Shown here: positions 1-13,700 of the stretch, piece after piece
How the letters are laid out: the number at the start of each line of letters is the position of its first letter
Numbering within the stretch: the first letter of the stretch is position 1
Source: Pyrocephalus nanus
Taxonomy: Eukaryota; Chordata; Aves; Passeriformes; Tyrannidae
Assembly: GCA_038380795.1 (NCBI GenBank)
Contig: CM076260.1
Span: forward strand, 5,369,533 to 5,433,532
DNA: 64,000 nucleotides
Reading direction: 5' to 3'
Notes under the pieces: generated by a model
The model's database searches: none
Told to the model about the DNA's origin: nothing
Seen by the model: only the letters and a program-made list of their open reading frames with translations
Position numbers and translations under genes: made by a program

Positions 1-1664
1 AATATGAGAAGTGTGAAGGTGACAGAAGAACCATAAAATTGCTCCCTACAATTAAAATTTGTAATTCTGTAGTACTTGATCCTTTGATGGATGTTTTCTT
101 TTGCCTGTCTTTAAAAGCGCACAGAAATATCTGGAGCTGTGTTTATTAATATATATTTTTAGAACAGGTTTCTTGAAGTCCTTTCCAGGTTTATTCTCTT
201 ATGACACAGTTTTTATGGGTTTATATTACAGTAAAAAGTATTTTCTTCTTTAAACATAGTAGCACATTCAATTTTTACTAAAATATAAGAAGGTAAAAAT
301 TAGCCTTTATCTTAGTTTTGAACAAATGTTCTGCATGGCACTTGCTATGTTCTATCTAATTGAGTTTGTGATATGTAATTGAATTTGTGCCTGAGACTCG
401 CTCTTTTTATTTTCTAACCACTGTAATTCTCATATTCTTTAATGACATTAAATGCCAGTGAAAAAGAACCTTATAGATATGGTCATTTAAAAACACTGTG
501 AAAATAGCACTGAGATATTTTTATAGATCACAATCCCCTGGTCACCAACATTCAATTTTATTTCTCAAATTTGAAATTTCTATTTGTTCTGTGTCCAGAT
601 GGCAATTTTTGGGTATTCAAAATGACTTTATCACAAACCTCTCATTTCCTGAAGTGACCCTAATCCGAAGTATCATTTATCTAATGGCTCACAGATGTGT
701 GATGCCAAATTATAACTAAACATAAAAAACATATTGAATTAAGAAAAGAAATGCTTGCAAAACATGTTTTTCTACATTTGCTGACATTTGCTGATGCAGA
801 ACAGTATCTCAAATGTGTCATTTTTTTGCCATAAATGAGTCACTCTTTCTTTGAATTTAGAAGGAAGAACAAGATAAGGTCTCTCCTTTAAAGACACCAT
901 TGTGTTCAAGTCTGTGTTGTAGGATCATGTGCTGTTTTGTCATGGTTTTTACTGGCTCCTTCGCCTCCCTTTCTCTGACATTTGACCTAAAACCTTAGTC
1001 ATCACTTAACCGCTTCTGTAATGATGTTTTGCTACATGATCAAGCCCATTAATTTACAGCTCATTATAGTTGTGGCCCACAAGTACTTCTAGTAAGTTGG
1101 TTTTCAGTGCTAGAAAAGCCCTAATTCTGTCATCATGTTATTAGTGTTGGAATGGCATATACTGATGAACTTGGCTAATGTTGAACAAATTCCACACAGC
1201 AGGAGCTAACAGCTTAAAATAGAAAAGTCTCTTTAGTGAGTTCTTTGTGTCTCTGCGGATCGGGAAATAAAAGCAAAACTTGCTGCTCTTCTCTAATTTT
1301 AGATGCATTCCGAAAAACCTGCAACCATGAAACTTCCTAATATGCCAACTTTGACACCACCACGACAACTTGAGGCAAGTGGTGGTTCTAATCCATTAAC
1401 TCCTTACCAGTTCTATGGTCCCCACCAGCACAGTGCTGAAGCACATGGAAAGCTTGGTAAATATTCAAATAAAATACTCTGCCCGACACAGCCCGAAACT
1501 GCTAAATTAACTGTTCCCAGGAGTTATGCAGAGAAAGAATTTAAAGTTTTATTACTGAGGATGAAACAAAAGTGCTTTCAAAAAACACGAGGTTCTGGTG
1601 TGCTCTCTATTACATGAAATAATAATCAAACATCTCCATACACTGCAGCCATTATAATACTTAC
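1..1664 (-). other. SUPT3H: SUPT3H intron (5' part of the intron after the AERQTR exon)
   Basis: This is AT-rich non-coding sequence following the GTAAGT donor at 1664. The next SUPT3H exon (start of the second histone fold) is not in it. Apart from the plus-strand exon candidate at 1303-1456 I see no gene, CR1 copy or RNA gene here. Confidence 0.8.
1303..1456 (+). other. Candidate plus-strand exon of unknown gene, antisense in a SUPT3H intron
   Basis: Seen directly: a polypyrimidine tract and AG at 1301-1302 (CTTCTCTAATTTTAG), then 154 nt open in only one frame, ending at a plausible donor TTG|GTAAAT. The frame starts with ATG at 1303 and encodes Pro-, His- and Ser-containing sequence, with MKLPNMPTLTPPRQLEASGG, SNPLTPYQFYGPHQHSAEAH and GKLG. 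This has the composition of a disordered region of a nuclear protein rather than of random AT-rich DNA. The other two frames have stops. I do not recognise the protein. It could be an internal exon of an antisense gene, an alternative exon, a retroposed fragment, or chance. No partner exon was identified nearby. Confidence 0.35.
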
Positions 1665-1740
1665 AAAAACTCAATTGCCGACTTTCACAGAATTCTGCGT
1701 ACTGGACTGAGTCCATGGCTCGTGTTTGTCTTTCTGCTCT
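1665..1740 (-). CDS. SUPT3H: SUPT3H exon: [20 protein letters not shown]
   Basis: This 76-nt exon begins in phase 0 after a CTTTTGTCAG acceptor and leaves in phase 1 at TTTTT|GTAAGT, a near-consensus donor. It encodes [20 protein letters not shown] followed by RQLSF. The split last codon should become Ser, before the conserved KKASKF-like start of the next exon, which lies to the left of the window. It joins in frame to ...QERME of the exon at 28660-28796 across a 26.9-kb intron. In the mammalian family this segment is the last part of the linker before the C-terminal, TAF11-like histone fold. An open plus-strand segment with its own splice-like borders ends 208 bp away (1303-1456). Confidence 0.93.
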
Positions 1741-4700
1741 CTGACAAAAGAGTAAAAGTACATGATGTACCTTATTCCAACAAGAACTGCATTCCACAAC
1801 AGAAATTATAGCGCCAAAGCGCCCCCGCCACAACCTTGAAGCAACCCTCCCAAATTAAACATGCATTGAACAAGTCAAGATGAAGAAATATAAAACACAC
1901 GAGGGTTATTAGTCTTGTGAGTTAAATTTCCCAGAGGAGGGTGTCAATTCCTATTTTACAAACCTGCCTGCACACGGCTCGCCCTCAGGGATGAGGGCTG
2001 AGGCGGGAGAGGTGCTGAGCAGCCTGCCCTGACTGAGGGGCACGTTTAAACTGAAGCACATGAGCCCTCTGCCCACGTGTTTACAGGTGACCAGACAAAT
2101 ACAGTGCTCTCCTGGATCTAGGCCAACACGTTCTGCACTCTGCAGAACTGGGCCCATGTGCATTCAAATTCTGAAATGAATAAACTCCATCACACTGAGG
2201 ATGTGCCAGAAGGAGAAGAGCATTGAAGTGCCTCTTCCCACTCTCAGTACACAGTAATGAATAAGTGGTAAATGTGTCTGTTTCTATTTTTTTGACTGTT
2301 AATCAACACTTGAATTTTTATACTTCTGAACACCTGAGGAAAAGGAAGGAAACTAGACTGAATTACAGCTTGTTCAAGAAAAACACCTCAAAATGTTGAC
2401 TATTGCATTTAAGAATGTATTTCACATGGAGTCCAGTGACAACCAAAGGAGTCTATCTCAAAAGAGACAAGTTATGAAACCATAAACATTACACACACCC
2501 TCCCCTCCACATATACATGATGCCATAATTGAATCATGGTTGGAGCAGCACTGAAGTTTGTGGTCAGGTTTGAACACGTGCTTGAGCTCTGTTTACTTCC
2601 ACAGATCAGGGGTGATTTTCACAAGGTAAGCATCTAGTCTCCACAAGAGATTAAATCCTTCCCGTTAGCAGAGGCAGGAAGCAGTAGTCAGATTAAAAGG
2701 AATGATTATCCTCGTCAGAAGCAGACAACTTACTCCAATCTCTCAATCAAGTAGATTGTCTTAAACAAGGAAATGAATGTAACTGCCTTTGAAACTATAA
2801 CTCAGTGACTAAATCATCGCACCTGGTAAGAACAGAGCTATCACTATGGATACAAAGTGGGATCAGGAGTGGCTGATGGCACCGACACTGTACTTGTACA
2901 GCTCAAGAAACCAACCATAAAATAGGTAAAGCACAGGTGTGTTCACACCAAGGACAACAAACATTAGGAAAAATCCACATGCACACACAACAGAAATTTT
3001 GCTCTGACCCACTGTGCACTTTCACATTTGATGAAATCGATATTGCAGAGTTCTTTAATCTGATTTTATGGAAAACCAAAGCGATTCTGGTAAGTTGATT
3101 TGGAGACGTATGTTGTCTACATAATCTGCATTTGGCCTAAGCAATTCTCAAAAAGAAAATAAAATTAGTACTTCAAAAACACAGTTTCCTCCTCTGTTTT
3201 CTGCCTTTTAGGTCACTCTTCTATGACAGTCCAATCCATCACTTATAAGGTCAGGTTGACAGTCAACAAATTCAATTTAGCTGTAAACTAAACTACAAAC
3301 TGACCAGAAACACACCTGGATAGTCCTTCTTTCTTTTCTTCTCTATCAAGTCAATCATTTCCACTGTACTTGGACTTTTAGTCACCAGGATAGAAACTGT
3401 TCTACTTAGGCATTTTCCAGTTCTATGCCCACTTCTGGCATCTTTGACTACATTTTCTGGAGCTGCCACTTCAGGTTACTAAAAATTTTCAGGTAATCCC
3501 TTCTATCAAGACATTAAGGAAGTCTAGACTGAGTTTTGTATCCTTTAAAAATAATTTTCATAATGCATGCTGCAACTTCAACCCTTTACAGAGCTCAATT
3601 TTGCCTCTGGATTAATTCAGCTAAACTTCTGAAAACAGAAGGACTCACCAAAATCATCTAATCTGAACTTCTGCATAGCACAGGACACTTCTCACAAAAT
3701 TCATCCTAGATATGGTAGTCTTAGATTCCTTGTGTAATTTTACTGTATGCTTTAGAAAAGCATCTAATTTGGGGTTTTAGTTTTTTACATATTAAGAGAT
3801 AACATCTTCAAATAATTAAAAAAGCTTATTTTTTATGCAATATGGTTTAAATTCTGTAATCATTTGCCTCTTTGGCAGTCAGAAGTTACTATTTGGGTAC
3901 TACCAGATAATAAGGAAATAATTTAACCTGAGCTGGCTCATCAAACAGACTGAGCTTCTCTATGACAACCCTCCCTCTAGAAATCTCTAGTCCAACCTCC
4001 CAGCTTAAATGAGGACTCTTGCCCAAACCACTGGAATTCAGCTATGGCTTTCTCTAGCATAATCTCAAACATCACCAAGGACAGAGATTTTATGGCATCC
4101 ATCATGTACTGATGCACAGGGTTACCCTGTCCCAGAAACTCAGTGAGGTTCTGTTGGTTCAGCTCTCAGAGTTTTCGGGACCTGTGTGGCCTGAAGCTCC
4201 ACCTAGCAATGTGCCATCTGCTCTTAATTTAGTACCATCAACAGGTCTACAGAATGCGCATTCCGCCTTTTTGTCCACATTTTGGTCCACACTGCTGATG
4301 AAGATATTGAACACCATGGGCCTCAGGATCAATACTGGGATATCCCTTTTTTTTCTATTGCCACCTATATGTCAAGCCTTCACAACCAGCAGTCCCAGGG
4401 ATTTAAAACCCCTTGCAAAAACAGGGCAGGCATGGAAAACCAAAATGACATGACAAAGGAAAAAGGCATGTAGAAATTTGACAAGGATACTTTAACTTTT
4501 ACTGACATTCCATAAGGTAATTTGGGAACTGCAAAACCAAGAACAGTTATCTGGCATGGAACCTCACAGTTCAAGGGATAAGGAGAGCCATTCCATCAGT
4601 CCTACCAGTGTTGGAATAGTCTATAAATGAGCAGCTAATGCAGGAGAAATGAACAGAGGGATAGCCCAATTGTACCATCCTTAAGGAAACACCAGAGCAG

Positions 4701-7700
4701 AAGACACAGCAGGATCAGCTTTTCTCTTCACGTCTCAAGATCACAAACAGTACTTTTTTTCTCTTGCACCATTCCTGCTTCAAAAAGATGTAATGTTGCC
4801 TTACTTTTGCATTTCTAAGGTATATTTTATAAACTCAAAATGAATCAATAACATGAAATAAAAAGGGAGAAGAAAGAGTGAGCACATTGCTGTGAACACA
4901 GAATGACTCCAGGCCAATGGAGTTTAAAGAAAATGGTATTCAGTGTTGGGGAAGTTACAGAAACTTTAAGTTAAAATAACTTTATCTGTAAGCAACGCTT
5001 TTTTTTAAGTCTAAAGAGTACTCACTTATTCTTTTTTTCACGGTCTTTGGGGCCTTTTTTGTCAACTATAATTTCTTGAAAACAAGAAATGATACAGGAT
5101 GTTCTAACTGAGAAACAACTTCAATTTTATGCAAGTGAAATTTTCCAAATTCTGTTGTTGGAAGGAGTAGCAAGTCACTCCAACAGGACTGAAGTCCTCT
5201 TTCATCAGTATAAAAGCCAGTTTGCTGGGAATCTTTCCTACATGAAGAAGCAGTGAAATCCCTAATGATACACCACCTTGAAGCAATCTCAGCCGGAAAG
5301 CAGACACAATAGTGACAGCAACTACACTGTTCAGCTCGTTTATCAAAAGAATTAAAAATAGATAGTTTTTACTCCCTTTCTAGTAGTACCAGTCACCCTA
5401 AGCAGTTAAGAAGCTGACTTATGTGGTGTATAGCAGAGTTAAAATACTTTGCCTGCTTTCCTTGGAACATGCTGAAGGATGCAGTAGATAGGACCTGGCA
5501 CAGTAAACGTCTGCTTAGTCTTCCAAAAATGTGTTGCATTATATCTTTCTTTCAGCATAAAAAAACTAAAAAGGGAAAGGAAAGAAAGGTAAAGAGTTGC
5601 ATGTTGTCACCTCCCATCCAGGATGAAAAATAATCTTATTTTTTATTCCGTTTTAAAGCTTTCACACTTGACATACAAAGCTCTTTGTGTGGGGGGAAGG
5701 CAAGAGGCCAAACGTTAACTTGCTTACCGACTACTCCGTGTTTGGAGGAAATGTGCCGAGGAGCTGCTAAGCTGGAACATTTGAGAAACGTTGGAGGCAT
5801 GGCTGGACACCCCTGTGTTTGGCAACAATGTTAAGGATGAAGGCTCTGGCTTCCCAAACCACTCACATATTCATCTTGTGGCGTGATTTCCTGATTCCCT
5901 TTGCTCAAGACCTCTCATTGTGCGCCTATCACGGCTTCCAAGGAACCAGGTGGCTACTCCAGGGAAAAGCAAAGCTGCTTTGCAATGGCTGATATTACCA
6001 AAACAGTATGCTAAATAATTTATTTTTTATTTAGACTAGAGAATAACAGGGCACTGTGTGCTGTACCTGACAGTTCTGGGGTTGGAGGACAAAACCAGCA
6101 GGGTGATGGAGGCCCAAACTGTAGGATCACAGAGATGCTCTGAGGGCTGGAGCTCCTCTGCTATGGAGACAGGCTGGGAGAGCTGGGGGTGCTCAGCCTG
6201 GAGAAGAGAAGGATCCAGGGACACCTTAGAGCCCCTTCAAGTGTCTAAACGGGCTCCAAGAGAGCTGGAGAGGGACTTTGGACAAGGGTCTGGAGTCACA
6301 GGACAAGAGAGAGTGGCTTCAAACTTACAGAGGGCAGGGTTAGATTGGCTTTGAGGAAGAACCTTTCCTGTGAGGGTGGTGAGGGGCTGGCACAGGTTGT
6401 CCAGAGAGAGAAGCTGTGGATGTCCCATTCCTGGAAGTGTTCAAGGCCAGGTTGGATGGGACTTGGAGCAACCTGGTTTAGCGGAATGTGTCCCTGTCCA
6501 TGTCAGGGTGTTGAAAAGAGAGATCTTTTAAGGTACCTTCCAAACAAAACCATTCTGATATTCTGTGAAAAGTTACCTAGATTTAAAAAATAAAAATCTG
6601 AGAAATAAAGTAAAAGGTAGCTCGGTATTGAAGTGTTTACAAAATATGCTGAAAATACACTTTTAGTCTTCTGTATCTTGACATTATCTGAGATTATCAC
6701 TATCTGAAGACTTCTGTTACATAAAGGAAAAAGGTATTTACTCTTCTGAGAATCACTTGAATTGGTAAGCAAAGAAAAAAAAGGAGTTTAAGAGTAAGCA
6801 TTTTCAAAGTTCTAGCCCACTCAGAGTTTTATACAGAAAATAAAAATGCCACTTGGGGAAAGATCAATAGCTTTTGTAATGTAATACTTGATTTGGCTAT
6901 GAAGTACACATATACAGGGAATTTTTTTTACCCACTTCTTATAGAACATACCAAAAATTCTGTAGCAACCATTAAGCTGAACAAGTCTGCATAGCAAACT
7001 TGAGGCTTTTGATGTAATACTGGTTTTGAGTGCTCACGTGTTTAGTGCAAAGTTCCCAATAGTAGAAGAAAAGATGAGGTCTTTTTCTGTCAGACCAAGG
7101 TGATCTCAATTTTAATGTATGTTTACAATAAAAATAGTTTTGCTTTTTTCTCTACAATATTTTTAATCTCATTCCCTGCAATAAACAAAGTTTAAGACGT
7201 TAAGAACCTTAAAAATCCAAATTGTAACAGAGACTTTAAGGATATACAACTGTAAATGACATGAAAAAAAAGCTGTGGATGATTATAAATATATAATATT
7301 AGTTAAAATATAATTTAAAAATAAAATTACAATTCTTCATTATAGAAAATTAGTGATTTTCTGTCCTGGGACAAAAGACGGGATTCGCTTGAAGAACTGA
7401 AGACATCTGCAGTATCCTAATTAGTCAACCAAAGTCACTTTATAGTAAAAAAGGTATTGCACACTTTTAGTGAGCAGCTTCATCCTAAATTCACTGTTTC
7501 AAATGTCAGATGAATGACATCTGTGAATTTGTCTGAAATTCACCAAGTGGGGACACCACCAACGGAGCCCTCGGGACATCGGCTTAGGTCTGCAAGTCCA
7601 CGGCACAGACATCCTCAGGAAAGCAGGATGAATCCTACTCTGGTGAGTGAGGAGTGAAGAACAACATCACCAAGAGGGCAACCTCCATGTCAGGGCCAAG

Positions 7701-10700
7701 CAAAAGCCAAGACTAAAGGATGACTCAGTAAATTTGGTTCCTGCTCTGAGCTCCAAGCAACGCAAGTCTAAACAAAGGCGGCTTTGTACCCGGCTGTGTG
7801 TTAACTCCATTCATCTCCCTCAAACTATGAAACATGTAATCTAACAAAGTATGTGCAGATAAGGAGGGGGAAGGGAGCTGGCAAGACTATTTAGGATTAT
7901 GTAAAAATTTCAAGGGAATTATGAAGAAAGAAAGCAAATGAAATTGCACAGACAATAACGAAATGAATGGATTAATTCCCAGCAGTCATGATCTCATTGC
8001 TTAAGGAATAAATAAAAGTGACCTCCTGATAGGGACTCGCTGCCCCTGTAATACTTTGCCCTTGAACATATGCAAAATCTACACATACTGCATTTATTTG
8101 AACCAGTTCCATATCACAGCCAAATTCCTTGTCCAAATTTATTACTTCTAGTCTGAAATGTGGAGCTGGAACCTGGAAACGAAACATTTCCATTTCATGG
8201 AATACCTTTGATTTCTACAGGAAAATAATTTTTTCTTCTTTAATAAGTATCATACTGAATTTTTAAAACTATGTGTTAAATGTATGGCTATCTTGTACCA
8301 GTGCTTTCCAAAAAACATAAAATAATTTGGGATAAATTATGCTACTAAATAAAAAAAGTTATGGGGATACATTGATATATTAATAAATCAAAACTACTGA
8401 CTTCCCTCACTTTTCTGGTTGAGGACATTGTAGCACTTTACTGTGGTTTCCATCTGGCTGTACATCAAAAACTTAACATACCACGTTAGTATTAGGATAC
8501 CTTTATATCTTCTGAATAACATTCCTCTGAAAATTTATCCTGAATCTGTATCCATTCATAAATAAGGTTTATATAAACAGATTTACCATCTCACCAGTAA
8601 AGCTTCCAGTCATCAAAACACTCAACACTGCAAGGTCTGGAAGATACAGACAACAAAGCAGCCCTATTTGCATAATTAATTTTATTTTTTTTTTGGTCTT
8701 AGTGGCAGTCAAAACCAGCCATTGCTCTATTTTTTTTAATTACTTCTCTTAATTGACATGATGTTTGGACTCGTGTCCAGAAATTCATGGGGTGGCTTTT
8801 GCTCCAAAGCTTCCTCACCATCCTGGGTGTGGAACAGGGTTGGAGGATCCAGTCCTGCTCCTACTGATCCAACCAGGCAGTCAATCCTACACTTTACCAT
8901 CACTGAAACTCAATTCCCAGACATATTCTATCTATTCACCCAGCTACAATATGTCCAGAGCTACTCGCTTTATAGCCACAACTTTTTAAGAAATACACTC
9001 AGTAAAGTCTGTTAAACTGAGCTGCAGATAAGTTTGGGAACAGCCAGAGATAAGCCCCCTCATTCACTGGCTTTAACTGATAAATGCAAGTAAGAATAGA
9101 TCTAATTAAAAAAAAAAAAAAATTGCATGGCAAAACTCTGCCCTGTTAATAGCCACCATCAATACATGTTTGCAAAATGATGTTTGAGAGTTTGGCTAAT
9201 GTTAAATGAGAAATAGAGGAGGAGGAAATCCTCAAAAGAATTGTTCTACATGCTTTATGTGGAAAAGGAAGGAAAGGAGGGTGAACCCAAGGTACACACT
9301 AGTAAGCAATAATTGTGAGGAAATTCATTATATTACAGTACAACTCTGCGAAGCAGGCCTGCTGACTGACACCAAAATGCCATCCTGAAGCTTCACTATA
9401 AAAGGAAGATCATAACAAGATTAAGGAAAACTCTGACTGACAGAAACCTGAATAAGTTTCCAACCACATGAACAATACATATTAACTTGAATCCCGTTAT
9501 CTTATTTTTAATCATTATAAGTCTGTCTTTTCCCTTCCTCTTAATAAAACAGACTTGTCTTATATTCATTCCCAGTAGAACAGACAATTCTCACAGTATC
9601 TGACATTCTCTGGGATATCACCATCCTTCACAAGAAATTAACATTTTGTGCAGGAGATTCACAAGCAATACAATCCTACAGGCATATCCATGCAGGCATC
9701 CTTGGCAAGTGAGGCTTTTTATGTTATTTTAATCAGAGCAGAATGAAAAGAGTTTATAATACAAAAAGGGGTTGTTTTTTATAAGTTATACTCTTTCTTG
9801 ATCTTATTTCTTTTTAAAAAACAACTCTCAAAATAATGGCAGAACATACATGCACAAATAAAAAAATTAAAGGCACAAAATTTTTGCTTTATGTACAAGT
9901 AATTTAGTGTGCATTTAGATCAATCCAGTACATAAATCTGAATTTGGCCTTACAAATTATAGATGAAACTGGTTTTATAGTCTGCCAGCAGAGCTCCCAT
10001 TAACATAATAGCAGTAGGATTGCACCCTATGAACACTCCTAACTTTAGGTAACCCCTAGAATAGTTGGTTATTCTCTTGTCAAAGGAAAGCAGAAAAATG
10101 GGCTCTCAAAACAGAACGCAGATGCTCTATGGGGTGCACCCAGCACAAGACACTGATCTGTTTTTTAAAAGGAAGGCCACTCATTCATTAATTCACATCA
10201 TTTATTTACTACAAAAATGAGTAAAACATTTTAGCTCAGGCATTTTCCATGACAGATCCAAATCTGGCAACTTTTATGATGAATTCGCGTAAGTGTATTC
10301 ATTAATGTCTTAAATGGAAACATTAAAAATAATTAGCCAAAATAAAACTGCATGCTATTAAGTGTACATAGATATTCTCTCTTGGCATGTGACTTGAGAA
10401 TGCACAGTTAGATGAATTTACTTTGTCTGTTAGGAGTCCGCTGTAACCCGAGAACAATGCAGAGTGGTATTCAAAAATGTATTGCTTCCTTAACACCAGA
10501 AGCATATAGACATTTCTCTACTTGTGGTATTTACACCACTGAATCTAATTCTGTGGTTAGAGCTTTAGTCTTTTGGAAAAGCCTTTCTAATTTGATAATT
10601 GCAAGACGTGGAATTCCAGATAAAAATCACATCATGAAATTCAGGGAATAAGTGAGTCATACACTGAGTTAAAGAGGAAATGCTTCCCTTAGAAAAACAG

Positions 10701-13700
10701 TGACCACTGTGAATTGCACATAATCTGCGTGTTCCCAATGTAAGAAGGGTCTGGACTTGTTGGAGCAGTTCCAGAGGAGGCCATGAAGATGCTCAGAGAT
10801 GGTCAGATCACCTCTGCTCTGGAGGCAGACTGGGAGAGCTGAGGGTGTTCAGCCTGGAGAAGACTCCAAGAGCCCCTTCCAGTTCTGTAGGGGCTCCAAG
10901 AAACCTGGAGAGGGATTTGGACAAGGGCCAGGAGTAACAGGAAGAATGGCTCTAATTTAAAAGAGGGGAGGGTTAGGTGGGATATTAGGAATAAATTCTT
11001 TACTGTGTGGGTGATGAGGCACTGGAACAGGTTGTCCAGAGAAGCTGTGGATGTCTCATCCCTAAAAGTGTTCAAGGCCAGGTTGGACTGGGCTTGGAGC
11101 AAGTGGAAGGTGTCCCTGCCCATGGCAGGGGGGGGTGCAACTCAAAGATCTTTAAGGTCCTTTCCAACCCAAACTATTCTGTGATTCTATGATTTCTCAA
11201 AGCAATTCATAGGAGAGATGTGTCTCAACTCCACAAGCTGAAATTGGCTGCCTTTTGAACAGCCCAGACTTCCTTAACCTCTCACTGTGCCAGGCATGAA
11301 GAGCAAGGAAAGGAAACCCTAAAAATTGCTGTCTGAATTGAAAGGCTTGAACAAAAGCATTATACTATTTTTGATTTTAATTGGGACTTCATTCATGACA
11401 CTGAGAACAGAACTTGGCCTAGTGTGAATATTTCTTTTGTCAAAAGTTAATGATCGTGTTTAATATTGTTATTTATTTAACTATGCAAACATTTCTATGC
11501 TGCTATTCATTATTGTTTCTTAATTTCTTTAAATACAAGCAAACTTGTCTTCATAGCAGCCTTGTGAGCATTATCTCCACTATATACATGAGAAATAGAA
11601 CCATAAAAAGATCATTTTCCCAAAGGCAGTTTGCTTAATTGGCAAATGCTTCTTTCCCACCCCCATACCCCCTGCCCCCACTTTCTCTTTTCTCTTTCTA
11701 ATGCTAGAGAGGAAAAGGAAAACACGAAGATTCTGGGGTTTGGAATTAAGCTAATTTAAACCATCAGCTAATTTGACTAATTTGGAACAATCTATTTAGT
11801 TACTCCCTTACACCATGCCCATTGATAAATATACCACAAAATTATTAAGTGTTTACATAAAACCAAAGAAACATATGCTGTCATTAATTCAAAACAATCC
11901 TCACCACCCAAAGCCACCACAGGAGTTCTGTTATTAAACATCCCCATTCCCTTCTCTCGAAAAAATAAAGGGAAAACTGAAAAAATATATTTTTGAAAAG
12001 CATAAAACTTTCACAGCGGTTACATTTCCTCTTGTATCAGAAGTATAACCAAAAATTTAGATGAAATGTTACTGATGTATCACTTAAAAGCAGAAAATTC
12101 GAGATTTTAATTTGTGAACACAGGTTTTGTTATTTTGGTTAAGACTGGAGGAATTCTTCGAGACTTTCTAGGCTCAAAGTGAAACTCACTGACTTACGAA
12201 AAACTACACAAGCAAACACTGATGTTCCGTTCTAGTAAAACCACAGCTGGTTCATAGTGACCTTCCAATGAATTATCTCTTAAATTGAAGCTCTTAAATG
12301 AATTATCTCAGCCATTTCACAGGAAAACAAATGACAAAGTTGTTTTGGGGAGCCTCACTGAGCCATCACAGGTTACCTTTAACAGAAGAAATTGTCTTAT
12401 GTGTCCTTCTCTCCTCCCCCAAAACTCTTTCCTACTACAGACTCTTCATGCATTCATAAAATAATGAGGTACCACGACAATAGTTTTGATGAGAATTTCT
12501 TTGTTTTTTAAATGCTGAGGGGAAGGAGAGCAAAGAGCATCTACTGTATGTGGCTTCATTACCATAAGCTTTACTGATAGTTTATCCTGTTTCCTAATGA
12601 AAGCAAAAAAACCCCCTCCGTGTCTCTATTAAAAAGCCATCAGGTTTGGTATCCTGGTGGCACTTTAAAGAGCACATTATGTGGGAAAACAAAATAAACA
12701 TTTATCCTGGCAAATGAAAGTGAATTTGGGTTTTGACATACTTGGCAGGAAGGTAGAATTATATTCACGTCAAGTATGCAGAAAAACTAATATAATATTT
12801 AAATATTTGCTTAAGTAATATAGAATTTAAAACAACACATTAGAAGTAACATTTTTGTGAAATATTTTAAAGTTTTTTAGTATAGGACATGCCACGAAAG
12901 TAATATTTTCAGCTGAAATTTCAGCTTTCTACAGCCTTTGTTATGAACTCCCTTCACTTGAAAAGTGGAAGAGTCTTCATCTTCCACTGAGAAATCTTTA
13001 TTTCTGCAAAGGCAGTTCTTATGCTGAGGATTTAAACTGATAATGAATATATGCAGCTTTCCAAAGAAGCAGCCCTTGAGATCTGAATCTCACAAATACT
13101 GATATAATGAAGCAATGTTAGCGCTGTCTCAACCAAATCCTACAGCCCCATTCTCCTGTTCGATATACACATGAAATTATTTTCAAAGTCTGTCAGTTTG
13201 CAACAAGACTTGATTCAGTGAAGGTAGACTTTTATATCTCTCAGAAAGTACCTGAATGCTATATGCCAAATACGTCTGAAATTCGCAATTATTCCCAATA
13301 ATGTAGCTTTAATTAATGAATTGAGTTGGATACTGGATAATAATTTTAGGTCCAAAGGTAAGGATTTTGACGTGCTGCCTATATTGGACTTCTTTTTTAT
13401 GAATCTAAATTCATATTAGCTGCACATACAAACAAAAATCACATTGAACAGAGTACCAGAATTATAAATTATTAGGAAATTTCAGGTACGATATTCTGAT
13501 TTACTAAATGTATTTAAAAAAAAAGTATTTATGATTCTACAATTTACTCTATTATTCTATTTATTTATTCTATCTATGATTCTATGATTTAGGAAAAAAC
13601 TTTGCCTAATTTTACCCAGTTTGGAGAGATATGAATAATTAGAAAATATCTTGAAACATTTTTAGACTATCATAATTCACAGCAACAACACCAGACTTCA

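Noticed and set aside
7560..7643. CpG-richer segment ending in a GTGAGT donor-like site
   Set aside because: No convincing acceptor and no long open frame with family resemblance.
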